A stretch of 64,000 bases of DNA, from NCBI RefSeq assembly GCF_027944005.1, contig NZ_AP027204.1, positions 2,418,001 to 2,482,000 on the forward strand, given 5' to 3'. This DNA comes from Polynucleobacter sp. SHI8 (GTDB lineage Bacteria; Pseudomonadota; Gammaproteobacteria; Burkholderiales; Burkholderiaceae). This document shows positions 40,832 to 48,502 of the stretch, one piece after another (position 1 is the first letter of the stretch; each line of letters starts with the position of its first letter). Made by a program: the position numbers and the translations under genes. A model generated the notes under the pieces. It had not been told where the DNA came from, ran no database searches, and saw only the letters and a program-made list of their open reading frames with translations.

Positions 40832-41134
40832 ATGGAAAATTCATCCAGTCTTGCTTGGGTAGTTGCTGTTGTTCTAGGAATAATGCTTTATAACGCCAAA
40901 AATGATGCGAAAGAATTTAATCAGCACACCCTCAGTAGAATGCAATTTATAGAGTCAAATCTAGTTGAAGCCAGCAAAAAGGTTGATGATTTCCTTACAA
41001 AGACAAACCAAACTTGCTACAACACATACTATGGTCGACCTGAGGGGCTCTGTGGACTTAAGCAAGACATCACAAATGCCTTGGTAGACGTAAGGCCAGA
41101 ATTGGAAGATTTACATAAAAAACTCAAAGATTAA
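40832..41134 (+). CDS. Small membrane-anchored coiled protein
   Basis: 100 residues: an N-terminal helix (SLAWVVAVVLGIMLYNA) and a helical remainder (NQHTLSRMQFIESNLVEASKKVDDFL) with two Cys (NQTCYNTYYGRPEGLCG). No family recognised. It is divergent from the nuclease gene. No SD stands out. It ends 3 bp before a dyad repeat. Confidence 0.55.
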   Translation: MENSSSLAWVVAVVLGIMLYNAKNDAKEFNQHTLSRMQFIESNLVEASKKVDDFLTKTNQTCYNTYYGRPEGLCGLKQDITNALVDVRPELEDLHKKLKD

Positions 41135-41136
41135 GC

Positions 41137-41188
41137 GTCGCTTAAATCGACGCTTACTACCAGTTAAGTAAATGTCCTTTTAAAGGAC
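41137..41188. repeat. Paired dyad repeats (GTCGCTT then GTCCTTT), 37-bp phasing
   Basis: GTCGCTT-A-AATCGAC (41137-41151, one mismatch) and GTCCTTT-T-AAAGGAC (41174-41188). They directly precede the long repeat block copy 2. Confidence 0.82.
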
Positions 41189-41340
41189 ACGTCATGAACC
41201 AGACACCCCAGTCTAGACTCAGAGTGGCGGCATCCTGATTAACGGATCGAATCTCTAGGAGACGACCGAACCCGCTAGGCACAAGGTCTAAGCACCATTG
41301 GGCACTAGATAAGAAAATAGCCCAACAAGTGGGCTATCGT
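41189..41340. repeat. Long repeat block copy 2, contains GGGCTAT hairpin
   Basis: Resembles 21458-21606 across its length and ends in the hairpin ATAGCCCA-ACAAG-TGGGCTAT (41317-41337), followed within 10 bp by a tRNA-Phe repeat. In both places a GTCCTTT dyad stands immediately before it. No protein frame is shared, so a non-coding RNA or island-end function is more likely. Confidence 0.62.
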
Positions 41341-41346
41341 GATTCT

Positions 41347-41368
41347 TGGTGGCCCGGGGCGGAATCGA
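41347..41368. other. attachment-site repeat 5 (22-bp tRNA-Phe 3'-end copy)
   Basis: TGGTGGCCCGGGGCGGAATC plus GA, then CCAGGGC as in the repeat at 21771. It separates module 4 from module 5. Confidence 0.85.
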
Positions 41369-41410
41369 CCAGGGCTTACGGGATGTCCAATTTATTGGGA
41401 GGAGGTCAAT

Positions 41411-41440
41411 TTTATTTTCAGACTTAAAGTTGGGCAACCT
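41411..41440. repeat. TTTATTTTCAGA...GGGCAACCT repeat
   Basis: Third copy of the motif at 27411 and 33683, here more diverged. It lies between the att repeat and the dyad pair at 41452. Confidence 0.5.
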
Positions 41441-41451
41441 GAAAATGAAAC

Positions 41452-41493
41452 GTCCTTTTAAAGGACGCTTTAATCAGCGTCGATTTAATCGAC
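41452..41493. repeat. Paired dyad repeats (GTCCTTT then GTCGATT), 27-bp phasing
   Basis: GTCCTTT-T-AAAGGAC (41452-41466) and perfect GTCGATT-T-AATCGAC (41479-41493), in the order and phasing of the pair at 22329/22356. Confidence 0.87.
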
Positions 41494-41510
41494 GGTTCGC
41501 TCATTAAGTA

Positions 41511-41738
41511 TTAAAGCCTTTTTAGATAAATCTGCTTTGACTTTATAACCTTGATAAAAAATATCAAATTGCTCAAGATTGGTTGCATCCCACCTTCGAT
41601 TGGCGGTCCATATGGCCTAAACGTAAATGTGGGCGGTGTCACGCCTACTTCAACAGAAATGCACTCGGCAATTTGCGCTAAAACAGATCCTGAACTGAGC
41701 AAGAGTACAAAGGACGTGGCGATCACTTTAAATTTCAT
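41511..41738 (-). CDS. Small exported protein, possibly truncated
   Basis: 75 residues: signal peptide MKFKVIATSFVLLLSSGSVLA, then a short mature part with PPTFTFRPYGPPIEGGMQP and a hydrophobic, basic tail that looks out of frame with the start, as after a frameshift. The Pro/Gly-rich segment resembles that of the exported protein encoded next. Could be a decayed paralogue. Confidence 0.45.
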   Translation of the reverse strand: MKFKVIATSFVLLLSSGSVLAQIAECISVEVGVTPPTFTFRPYGPPIEGGMQPILSNLIFFIKVIKSKQIYLKRL

Positions 41739-41861
41739 ATTAAGTTGGCTTGTAGAAAAATATTGGGGGACTATTTAAATGAGGGGGCAATGATTACCCC
41801 CCTCTAGACTCAAATTCTATAAAACGATGAGGTTAAATAATGATTTTGTAATCTACCCTCC

Positions 41862-42257
41862 TTACCACTCGGGTACTGGACGTCCCAATGGGGTTTGACC
41901 TGGTGGACAAGTTGTAGTATTCCAGTATTCGTTCATCACATTGCTCCCAGGTGATGAGCAGTAAATCGTCATGGGAATAGGCTTATTTGGAGAGCTATAA
42001 CCAACACCTCCACAAGATTCTTTTACATACTGCATACAATCATCTGCTTCCATTTGAGCACTTGCAAATCCCATCCTCATCCCTCCCTTATAGTTAAATG
42101 GCAATGGTTTTGGAGGTGGGGCCGCCCGCCCTGGAGTACAATCTCTTGCCATACACATGGAACCATAGCCCCAATATCCAGCCTCTTGAGCAAAGGCTAA
42201 TTTGGGAGTAATTAGAGTGATGATGGCACAAGAAATAATACTTTTAAGATATTTCAT
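41862..42257 (-). CDS. Exported Cys- and Pro-rich protein
   Basis: 131 residues with a signal peptide (IISCAIITLITPKLAFA). The mature part contains SMCMARDCTPG, EADDCMQYVKESCGGVGY, IYCSSPGS and TTCPPGQTPLGRP, six or more Cys that could form disulfides. No family recognised. It has an SD-like AAAGGAGCTAC. Neighbouring exported proteins suggest an envelope-directed set in module 5. Confidence 0.6.
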   Translation of the reverse strand: MKYLKSIISCAIITLITPKLAFAQEAGYWGYGSMCMARDCTPGRAAPPPKPLPFNYKGGMRMGFASAQMEADDCMQYVKESCGGVGYSSPNKPIPMTIYCSSPGSNVMNEYWNTTTCPPGQTPLGRPVPEW

Positions 42258-42374
42258 AGTAGCTCCTTTAAATTATTAAATGTCGATTGGTATAAGTGCA
42301 AATCTAAGCTCCCTCTCTTTGGAGGCTGTACTTCAAAATAAAGCCATACTGTCAGGCAAAAATCATGCTTGACA

Positions 42375-43607
42375 CTACCGCAAGAGAATTCCTGGTGATG
42401 CTGGGATACTGCCAGGGACTTTATTAAGGCTTAATAATTGCGAAATAATCTTTAAGACCATTGGGGAATAGCCGTTATCGTTTGCTGGAATGCTATAAAC
42501 ATCATCATCAATATTTTTTACTCTTGCAAAATTTCTAGTACTTGAGTCGTTTTTTCTAACAAACAATAAGGCATATTGATTTTCTTGGCCAACTTTTCGA
42601 GCTTGAGTAGTTGCTGATGGAGGCAATGTAACGATGTAAGGGTTTTCTTGATTCTGGGCGGATACTACTTGTCCAAGATATTCGAAGACTGTATTAGGTG
42701 ATCGAACCGTTAAGATCAGTTCAGATTTAGAACTCTTATTTTTAGAGGCGTTAAGACTTGCTTTGCAAAAAATGTCAGAGCTAAATTCTTCTTTAACAAA
42801 GTTGGCAAATTTATTTTCATCAACACAGACTTTAAATTGAGATTGCGGTTGCATTTGGCCGTACATTCCACCATAAGCACCGGATGATCCACCATACCCA
42901 CCCGGACTTTGATAAGGCGATGGCATGCTTGGCTGTGAATAGGTTGGCGCTCTACCTAATGTAGAAGAATTAATTTTCTTTGGCTCTTCTTTGACCTGAT
43001 CAATAGTCAAACCATAACTTAGCAACTTATAAAGTTCAGCTTGGAATGCAGGATATTCTGGTAGAAGCGGATTGTTTATATACCGAGTAGATTTACCATT
43101 TGCTTGCTTAATTTCAATTGAAGCGATTGCTAGACTAAACATTACCTCTCTTGGGATGTTATCGGAAATAAAAAACTTGGCAGTTCCAATAGGGATTTGA
43201 GATAAAAATCCTTGCAGAAAAGTGGCATTATCAAGTGAGGACTGGGAAAAGTTAAAACTATTACCAAAAGATGGGTTGAGACTCGGGCTAAATGAGCTTA
43301 TGCCAAGAGGGCCGCCTGCAAGCCCTCCAATGAAACCATTCATTGATGGACTTAATCCTGGACTAAAACTTACATTTCCAGAACCATTAATACTGGGAAT
43401 ATCTAGAAAACTCAACGGGCGCTCATTGGATGCGCGGATGATATTAATCAGGATGCTATTTAATTGGTACTGCTCCAAAATTACAGCGTAGCGTGCCGAC
43501 ATCTCTGTAAAGTCTGGAGTGAAGGGAGTAGTGCAACCCCCAACCAATATTGTTATTGAAGTTGAGCAAAATATTGCTTTCGCACTATTGATGAAGGTAG
43601 ATTTCAC
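42375..43607 (-). CDS. Lipoprotein, betaproteobacterial type of unknown function
   Basis: 410 residues. A lipobox (ILVGGC, about residue 25) follows a signal peptide. The N-terminal part LEQYQLNSILINIIRASNERPLSFLDIP, then a Gly/Ser/Phe-rich stretch (NGSGNVSFSPGLS) and a beta-rich C-terminal half (LTVRSPNTVFEYLGQVVSAQ, YALLFVRKNDSSTRNF) fit a recurrent lipoprotein type of Burkholderiales. A low-complexity Pro/Gly/Tyr/Gln region sits about 235-265. The function is unknown to me. The start has no strong SD. Confidence 0.65.
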   Translation of the reverse strand: MKSTFINSAKAIFCSTSITILVGGCTTPFTPDFTEMSARYAVILEQYQLNSILINIIRASNERPLSFLDIPSINGSGNVSFSPGLSPSMNGFIGGLAGGPLGISSFSPSLNPSFGNSFNFSQSSLDNATFLQGFLSQIPIGTAKFFISDNIPREVMFSLAIASIEIKQANGKSTRYINNPLLPEYPAFQAELYKLLSYGLTIDQVKEEPKKINSSTLGRAPTYSQPSMPSPYQSPGGYGGSSGAYGGMYGQMQPQSQFKVCVDENKFANFVKEEFSSDIFCKASLNASKNKSSKSELILTVRSPNTVFEYLGQVVSAQNQENPYIVTLPPSATTQARKVGQENQYALLFVRKNDSSTRNFARVKNIDDDVYSIPANDNGYSPMVLKIISQLLSLNKVPGSIPASPGILLR

Positions 43608-43751
43608 TGACGCCCTGAAGATTGAACTATGTTCGAAATCTAGGGCGGTAGATTTGGCAGAATGCCAAGTCAGCTCAAAGGTCTGTTGGCTTCAGTCTAA
43701 CTGTTATTAATTAACAAAGGAGTAAAGCAAGGGTAAACACTTTGGACGAGC

Positions 43752-43823
43752 GTCGATTTAAGCGACACTTGACCTCTACAGGGATTACAAATCCTCAATA
43801 GATAAACTGTCCTTTTAAAGGAC
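43752..43823. repeat. Paired dyad repeats (GTCGATT then GTCCTTT), 57-bp phasing
   Basis: GTCGATT-T-AAGCGAC (43752-43766, one mismatch) and GTCCTTT-T-AAAGGAC (43809-43823) in the stretch 43608-43917, which holds no gene. This is the pair nearest to the intact tRNA-Phe gene. Confidence 0.83.
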
Positions 43824-43854
43824 GCCTCTAGTCAAGGAGGATGTGATTGGTGCA

Positions 43855-43903
43855 GGTGTAAACCATGTGGTCGGTACCGGACGTAAAGCATGTGTCCGGT
43901 ACG
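43855..43903. repeat. IS-end-like repeat (TGTAAAC...CCGGTAC)
   Basis: Same double motif as at 24724-24775 and as the right end of the 21608-21762 remnant, again immediately left of a tRNA-Phe 3' end. Confidence 0.6.
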
Positions 43904-43917
43904 TACCTTTTGAATCT

Positions 43918-43993
43918 TGGTGGCCCGGGGCGGAATCGAACCACCGACACAAGGATTTTCAATCCTCTGCTCTACCGACTGAGCTACCAGGCC
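43918..43993 (-). tRNA. tRNA-Phe(GAA), intact
   Basis: 76 nt including an encoded CCA. It begins GGCCTGGTAGCTCAG (acceptor and D arm), has the anticodon loop with GAA inside GGATTGAAAATCC, and the T arm GGTTCGATTCC. Acceptor pairing GGCCTGG/CCGGGCC is complete except for a wobble. It is the integration target for the islands, which lie on its 3' side. Confidence 0.97.
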
Positions 43994-44024
43994 AAAGACA
44001 ATTATTATACTCGAAATAGGGGTA

Positions 44025-44894
44025 TTAAACCAATTTTCGTTGAGTTATTCGACCGAGTATAGCCATTGGGCTACTCATTGGATCGTATAAAGCATCAATA
44101 TTCAAATTATACGTTTGCTCCATCATAAACTGTCCACTCATAGCTGCATGAGATGTTTGATCAGAAAAACACACCCAGACATCCCCTGGTAAAAATTTAA
44201 ACTCAGTTTGTGGGGAGTTCTTTTGATAACTTAAATTAGATTTCATTGCATCATGTATTTGCAACATCATATGGTCATATTCACTTCGAAGTGTTTTAGT
44301 CAGACCGAGTTTGTTTAAAATCTTTGCTTGTAAAGGCGAATATGGCTTAATCAAAGGTATAAATTGCTTCGCAATATTTTCAAAACTATCACCAACTCTC
44401 CAAACTCTTGGCTTACCTTCAGGATTTACATTCATAAAAACCCGTAAGATACGCTCACCATAATTTGGTCGTGTGGCAAAAGCATCGACGTGTAAACGTC
44501 GATCATCTGCTCGCCATGACTGTTTGCGATCTTCGATATTAAAGGGCCTAAAACTAGTCGGTGAAACTTTTAAATAGGATGAATATTTAGGAACTAAAGA
44601 ATTGATCAAACTATTCGCAGAACTTCTGTACCTTAAGATAAGCTCTCTCAATTGTTGCTGGATGTTTTCATTCCCCTGTGCGCCTTTTAATACATTATCA
44701 GCACCAACGCTAATATTTCTAGCTTTCGGATTTTGTATTTCTGGGACGAATAAAGATTTTTCTTCATCAGATACCGCAAATTCTAAATTTGAAAAATGCA
44801 ATACCTTGCCACTCTCCAAAGCATGAATCCAATCCGGATTAGGCTCATCAATCACCCAATTGGGTGTTTCAATAGTGATAATTGAAGAGGTCAT
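44025..44894 (-). CDS. Kdo-hydroxylase-like Fe(II)/2-oxoglutarate oxygenase
   Basis: 289 residues. The block LHVDAFATRPNYGERILRVF contains the HxD iron ligands, MNVNPEGKPRVWRVGDSFE is typical of the family, and SHAAMSGQFMMEQT supplies the distal His. Such enzymes hydroxylate Kdo in lipopolysaccharide of Burkholderia and Yersinia relatives (KdoO). It acts at the inner face of the envelope. It is the first core gene to the right of the tRNA and may be transcribed with the ntrX-like gene upstream. Confidence 0.85.
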   Translation of the reverse strand: MTSSIITIETPNWVIDEPNPDWIHALESGKVLHFSNLEFAVSDEEKSLFVPEIQNPKARNISVGADNVLKGAQGNENIQQQLRELILRYRSSANSLINSLVPKYSSYLKVSPTSFRPFNIEDRKQSWRADDRRLHVDAFATRPNYGERILRVFMNVNPEGKPRVWRVGDSFENIAKQFIPLIKPYSPLQAKILNKLGLTKTLRSEYDHMMLQIHDAMKSNLSYQKNSPQTEFKFLPGDVWVCFSDQTSHAAMSGQFMMEQTYNLNIDALYDPMSSPMAILGRITQRKLV

Positions 44895-44912
44895 GATAAA
44901 TAGTGGATTGAT

Positions 44913-45638
44913 CTAAGTACTACTACCTATTTTCCGAACATCAATTCCCAGGGCTTTTAATTTTCTATATAAGTGTGTTCTCTCAAGACCCGTCTGCTCA
45001 GAAACTCTAGTCATACTTCCACCCGTTAACTTCAAATGGTATTCGAAATATGCTTTTTCAAAAATATCTCTTGCCTCTCTTAGTGGCAAATCAAAGTGGC
45101 CTTGAACTAACTCTTTAACATCTGATGAAGCAACCAAGCTCGATAGGCGGCCATGCTCAATACTGAATTGACTTTGATTATCAAACGACTTAATTAATCC
45201 AGATGAATTATAGTTTGAGGATGCTCCTAAGTCTTTCATTCCTAGACCGATGTTATCAAGTGACTCCTTTGGAGAGACTCTTTCTAGAGCTTGACTCACT
45301 GTTTTTAATAGTTTTTGTAAGGCAATAGGCTTCTCTAAAAAGTTGCATGCTCCAATACGAGTTGCTTCTACGGCAGTATCAATCGTCGCATGTCCAGACA
45401 TCATAATGACGGGCATGGTTAACTTATCGTCTTTTGCCCACTCTTTTAATAGAGTGACGCCATCAGTATCTGGCATCCAAATATCAAGAAGGACTAAATC
45501 AGGTAATAGTTGATCACGCACTGTTCGTGCTTGTTGAGCATTCTCAGCCGAATAAACAACATGACCCTCATCACTCAATATTTCATTGAGCAACTCTCTA
45601 ATTCCCATTTCATCATCAACTACCAATATATTTGCCAT
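44913..45638 (-). CDS. NtrX-like response regulator without sigma-54 AAA+ domain
   Basis: 241 residues. The receiver domain (about 1-120) has VVDDE, LLDIWMP (phospho-Asp), MSGHATIDTAV and the Lys of EKPI. A linker of about 75 residues follows and then a Fis-type HTH (EKAYFEYHLKLTGGSMTRVSE, LERTHLYRKLKALG). The sigma-54 ATPase domain of classic NtrX (about 450 residues) is absent. It is downstream of an NtrY-like kinase gene and is its natural partner. Confidence 0.88.
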   Translation of the reverse strand: MANILVVDDEMGIRELLNEILSDEGHVVYSAENAQQARTVRDQLLPDLVLLDIWMPDTDGVTLLKEWAKDDKLTMPVIMMSGHATIDTAVEATRIGACNFLEKPIALQKLLKTVSQALERVSPKESLDNIGLGMKDLGASSNYNSSGLIKSFDNQSQFSIEHGRLSSLVASSDVKELVQGHFDLPLREARDIFEKAYFEYHLKLTGGSMTRVSEQTGLERTHLYRKLKALGIDVRKIGSST

Positions 45639-45683
45639 GCTTCATTGTCCTATAAACTAATTTTAATATCTATTACTAGATTT

Positions 45684-47924
45684 TTATGCCAAACGCTCAA
45701 ACAGTATTGAAATCCTTGCACCTCGGATAACAGTTTCCCTCATACGATTTTTAAGTTCAATTCTTGCGCCATGTTCATCTATGATTTTTTTAACAACAGC
45801 TAATCCCAGGCCCGTGCCCTTTGCTTTTGATGTAACGTATGGTTCAAATGCTCTTGATAAGATTCTGGGAGAAAACCCAGGGCCATTATCTGCAACTGAA
45901 AGCCTAACTAATTTTTCCGTTTGGTTCACTAAGCCAACATAGTTTACCGTTTCCGTCCGAATTTGAATCTCAGGCTCTGAATGAATTTCAGTTGCTGCAT
46001 CTATCGAATTTTGCAAAATGTTATGGATTACCTGACGAAGCTGAGTTGGGTCTCCTAAAATTTCGGGGGCCGCAGGATCAAGTTTTAGCTCTATATGAGT
46101 ACCTTCATATAAACCCAAGATATCTTGAATCAAGGTATTTAAATTAACTGGCAACATATTAGGTGAGGGTTTTTTACCAAAATCTCTAAAGTTATTGACC
46201 ATGGTTTTCATGGCTTGAACTTGAGTTATGATGGTTGTGGTTCCCTTGGCAACGATATCCTCTTGCTCCTCTGTCATTTTTCCAGTAAGTTTTTGATAAA
46301 TACGTTCTGCTGATAATTGAATTGGCGTTAATGGATTCTTAATTTCATGAGCCAATCGCTGGGCAACCTCTCCCCAAGCAATTGAACGTTGAGCAGCAAT
46401 AACTTCCGTAATGTCATCAAAAACAATAATGTATTGCTTGCCAGCTAACTCTGTTCCTCTAGCTAATAAGATAGGGGAAACACTGTCTTGATCCTTTGAG
46501 TTGTCATATAAATAAATCTGACGCTGCCAAGATCTTTCACCAGTTGATAAGTTGTTGGGGTCTAAGGGAGCTTGTTCATCTGAGCCAACTGAAACTTGAT
46601 TTGTTTTAAAGGAGTCTTTAATGGTAGTTTCAAAATAGAGAAGTTGTGGATAATAACTTAAAGGTTTTCCAATCAACTGGTTTAAGTCTTTTTCTAAAAT
46701 TCTTTTTGCCCCTTCATTTGCAACCACCAGTCGAAAACTTGCATCAAGAACACAAACCCCAGCAGTTAAATTGGCTAAAACCGATTCTGAAAAATCTTTT
46801 GACTGCTGTAAAGACATTCTGGCATCGGATAACTGCTTGGTCATATTGTTAAATTGCCGAGTTAACATCCCCAATTCATCAGGGGTATTCATTTGTGGCT
46901 TTGGAGATAAATCACCCTGAGCAACGGCTTGAGTTCCTCGAAGCAACATCAGTAGGGGTCTTGCTAACTGCCGCCCTAAAATCAAAGCTAACAAAATAGC
47001 AATGAAAAGAGCCAAAAACATGGTTAGTGTCAAAGACCCTATATACATTTTCTTTAAGCCTAATCTGCTTAATGATTTTTCTTGATAATCACGATATGCT
47101 TTTTGAACAATTTTTGCGCTTTCAACAAGTGTTGGGTCTAATTTTTTAGTTATCTTTAAAATGCGCTGATTAGTTAAAAGATAGAATGCATTTAGCTGAT
47201 ATGCTTCTGCTTCTGGTGAACTTCCCACTTCTTCAATAGAAGAAACCTGATTATTTTTTTTAAGCTCATATAGTAATTCTTGTGACATTACGGTTTCTTG
47301 TATCTCCTGAAGTCCACAATTAACACTAAAAAACTCTCTACTTGATGCATCAATAATTGAAATTTGATCTGTTGGAATCGTTGGGCATAAATCTTTTAAC
47401 TCTTGGTTCGATTTAATCTTTGTCAATTGTTGATTGGTGGCAAGTTTATTGCCAACAACCAAAAACTCATGTTGTGATATTTCAAAGGAATTACGACCCA
47501 GTTGCAGACCTGACTCCAGTGCGGACTCCACATTCACATCAAACCAACTTTCAATACTTCGGCCAACAAACTGTAATGACACAGAATATAAAATTGCACC
47601 CGGTAAGACCCCTACTAAGCCAAAAATCATGGCCAACTTTGCAATTAATTTAGTGCCAAAAAAACCCTGGCGCCACCGAATGGTTAAGGTAATAATTAGT
47701 CCAATAGTCACTAGTAAAAGACCAATACCAACAATAATATTGATCGAATATAGCCAAACAAAGTATTGACTTAAGAACTTGGCATCAGCACTAATTCCAG
47801 TTAGCAATCCCAACAATAAGACTGCCAATATAAATACCAAAATCAAAAAGGCCGTGAGCTCTTTTTTTATTCCATACTGTCCAGAAATCATACTTTCTGG
47901 ATAGGTAATTAATGGTTCATTCAT
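45684..47924 (-). CDS. NtrY-like membrane histidine kinase
   Basis: 746 residues. Three membrane helices near the N-terminus with a further one near 310, a HAMP segment (RPLLMLLRGTQAVAQGDL), a PAS-like region (LTAGVCVLDASFRLVVANEG), HisKA (RLAHEIKNPLTPIQLSAERI, phospho-His in HEIKNP) and an HATPase (NILQNSIDAA, DNGPGF, GTGLGLAVVKKI). It phosphorylates the short NtrX-like regulator. Nitrogen or redox cues are known for the family, but the local signal is unknown. Its start overlaps the preceding stop by one base. Confidence 0.92.
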   Translation of the reverse strand: MNEPLITYPESMISGQYGIKKELTAFLILVFILAVLLLGLLTGISADAKFLSQYFVWLYSINIIVGIGLLLVTIGLIITLTIRWRQGFFGTKLIAKLAMIFGLVGVLPGAILYSVSLQFVGRSIESWFDVNVESALESGLQLGRNSFEISQHEFLVVGNKLATNQQLTKIKSNQELKDLCPTIPTDQISIIDASSREFFSVNCGLQEIQETVMSQELLYELKKNNQVSSIEEVGSSPEAEAYQLNAFYLLTNQRILKITKKLDPTLVESAKIVQKAYRDYQEKSLSRLGLKKMYIGSLTLTMFLALFIAILLALILGRQLARPLLMLLRGTQAVAQGDLSPKPQMNTPDELGMLTRQFNNMTKQLSDARMSLQQSKDFSESVLANLTAGVCVLDASFRLVVANEGAKRILEKDLNQLIGKPLSYYPQLLYFETTIKDSFKTNQVSVGSDEQAPLDPNNLSTGERSWQRQIYLYDNSKDQDSVSPILLARGTELAGKQYIIVFDDITEVIAAQRSIAWGEVAQRLAHEIKNPLTPIQLSAERIYQKLTGKMTEEQEDIVAKGTTTIITQVQAMKTMVNNFRDFGKKPSPNMLPVNLNTLIQDILGLYEGTHIELKLDPAAPEILGDPTQLRQVIHNILQNSIDAATEIHSEPEIQIRTETVNYVGLVNQTEKLVRLSVADNGPGFSPRILSRAFEPYVTSKAKGTGLGLAVVKKIIDEHGARIELKNRMRETVIRGARISILFERLA

Positions 47925-48502
47925 TATTTACCTATGGGTTTATATTTGGGAGTAAATGAAAACTGGTGCCATTCACTCGCCAAATTCCATTCGCGAGCAT
48001 TTAATGCATTAATTTGAAAAGGCTTGGGGAGCTGACTCAAATCTAACCGCATACGAATTGCTGCATCATATTGGCGACCATTATCCAAAGCAGATAGTTC
48101 CGCAACCTGCCAACCAGCAATTGCCCCAACCTGTATCAAAGCCTCTTCTAAAGAGTTCGCGGAAAGAGTTAATGCGCCCACATTAACGCGATATTGTTGT
48201 GTTAAAGGTTGAAATGAAAGCTTAATTTTTTTTATTGCCGTGATTGGCTTTTCCTCAAACCAATACCACCTTCCTCTAGTCACATTAAATTCAGTAAGGA
48301 AATGAAAAGTTATGCCTTTTTTAACTGCATCACTCAAGTCTGAAGGTAGTTCTATTTGATATGAAGCGTTAATCACCCATGCCTGTTCAACTGGCTCCAC
48401 TTGAAGCTGTCTCAGCTTAATTCCTTCAGCATACGCTAAACCTGAGCAAATTGACCCTAGAATTAACAGGCAAATGACGAAGAGTTTTTTACAGTGCTTC
48501 AT
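47924..48502 (-). CDS. DUF4390 protein
   Basis: 192 residues with a signal peptide (FVICLLILGSICSGLAYA). AWVINASYQIELPSDLSDAVKKG and FNVTRGRWYWFEEK are typical of DUF4390, always found between rsmB and the NtrY-like kinase gene in betaproteobacteria. Function unknown; periplasmic, perhaps a sensor partner of the kinase. Overlaps rsmB by 4 bp. Confidence 0.88.
   Translation of the reverse strand: MKHCKKLFVICLLILGSICSGLAYAEGIKLRQLQVEPVEQAWVINASYQIELPSDLSDAVKKGITFHFLTEFNVTRGRWYWFEEKPITAIKKIKLSFQPLTQQYRVNVGALTLSANSLEEALIQVGAIAGWQVAELSALDNGRQYDAAIRMRLDLSQLPKPFQINALNAREWNLASEWHQFSFTPKYKPIGK

Noticed and set aside
21397..43823. The 15-bp dyads as transcription terminators
   Set aside because: Arms are separated by one base, so RNA could not form a hairpin of the full arms, and most lack a T run; one is within a coding start.
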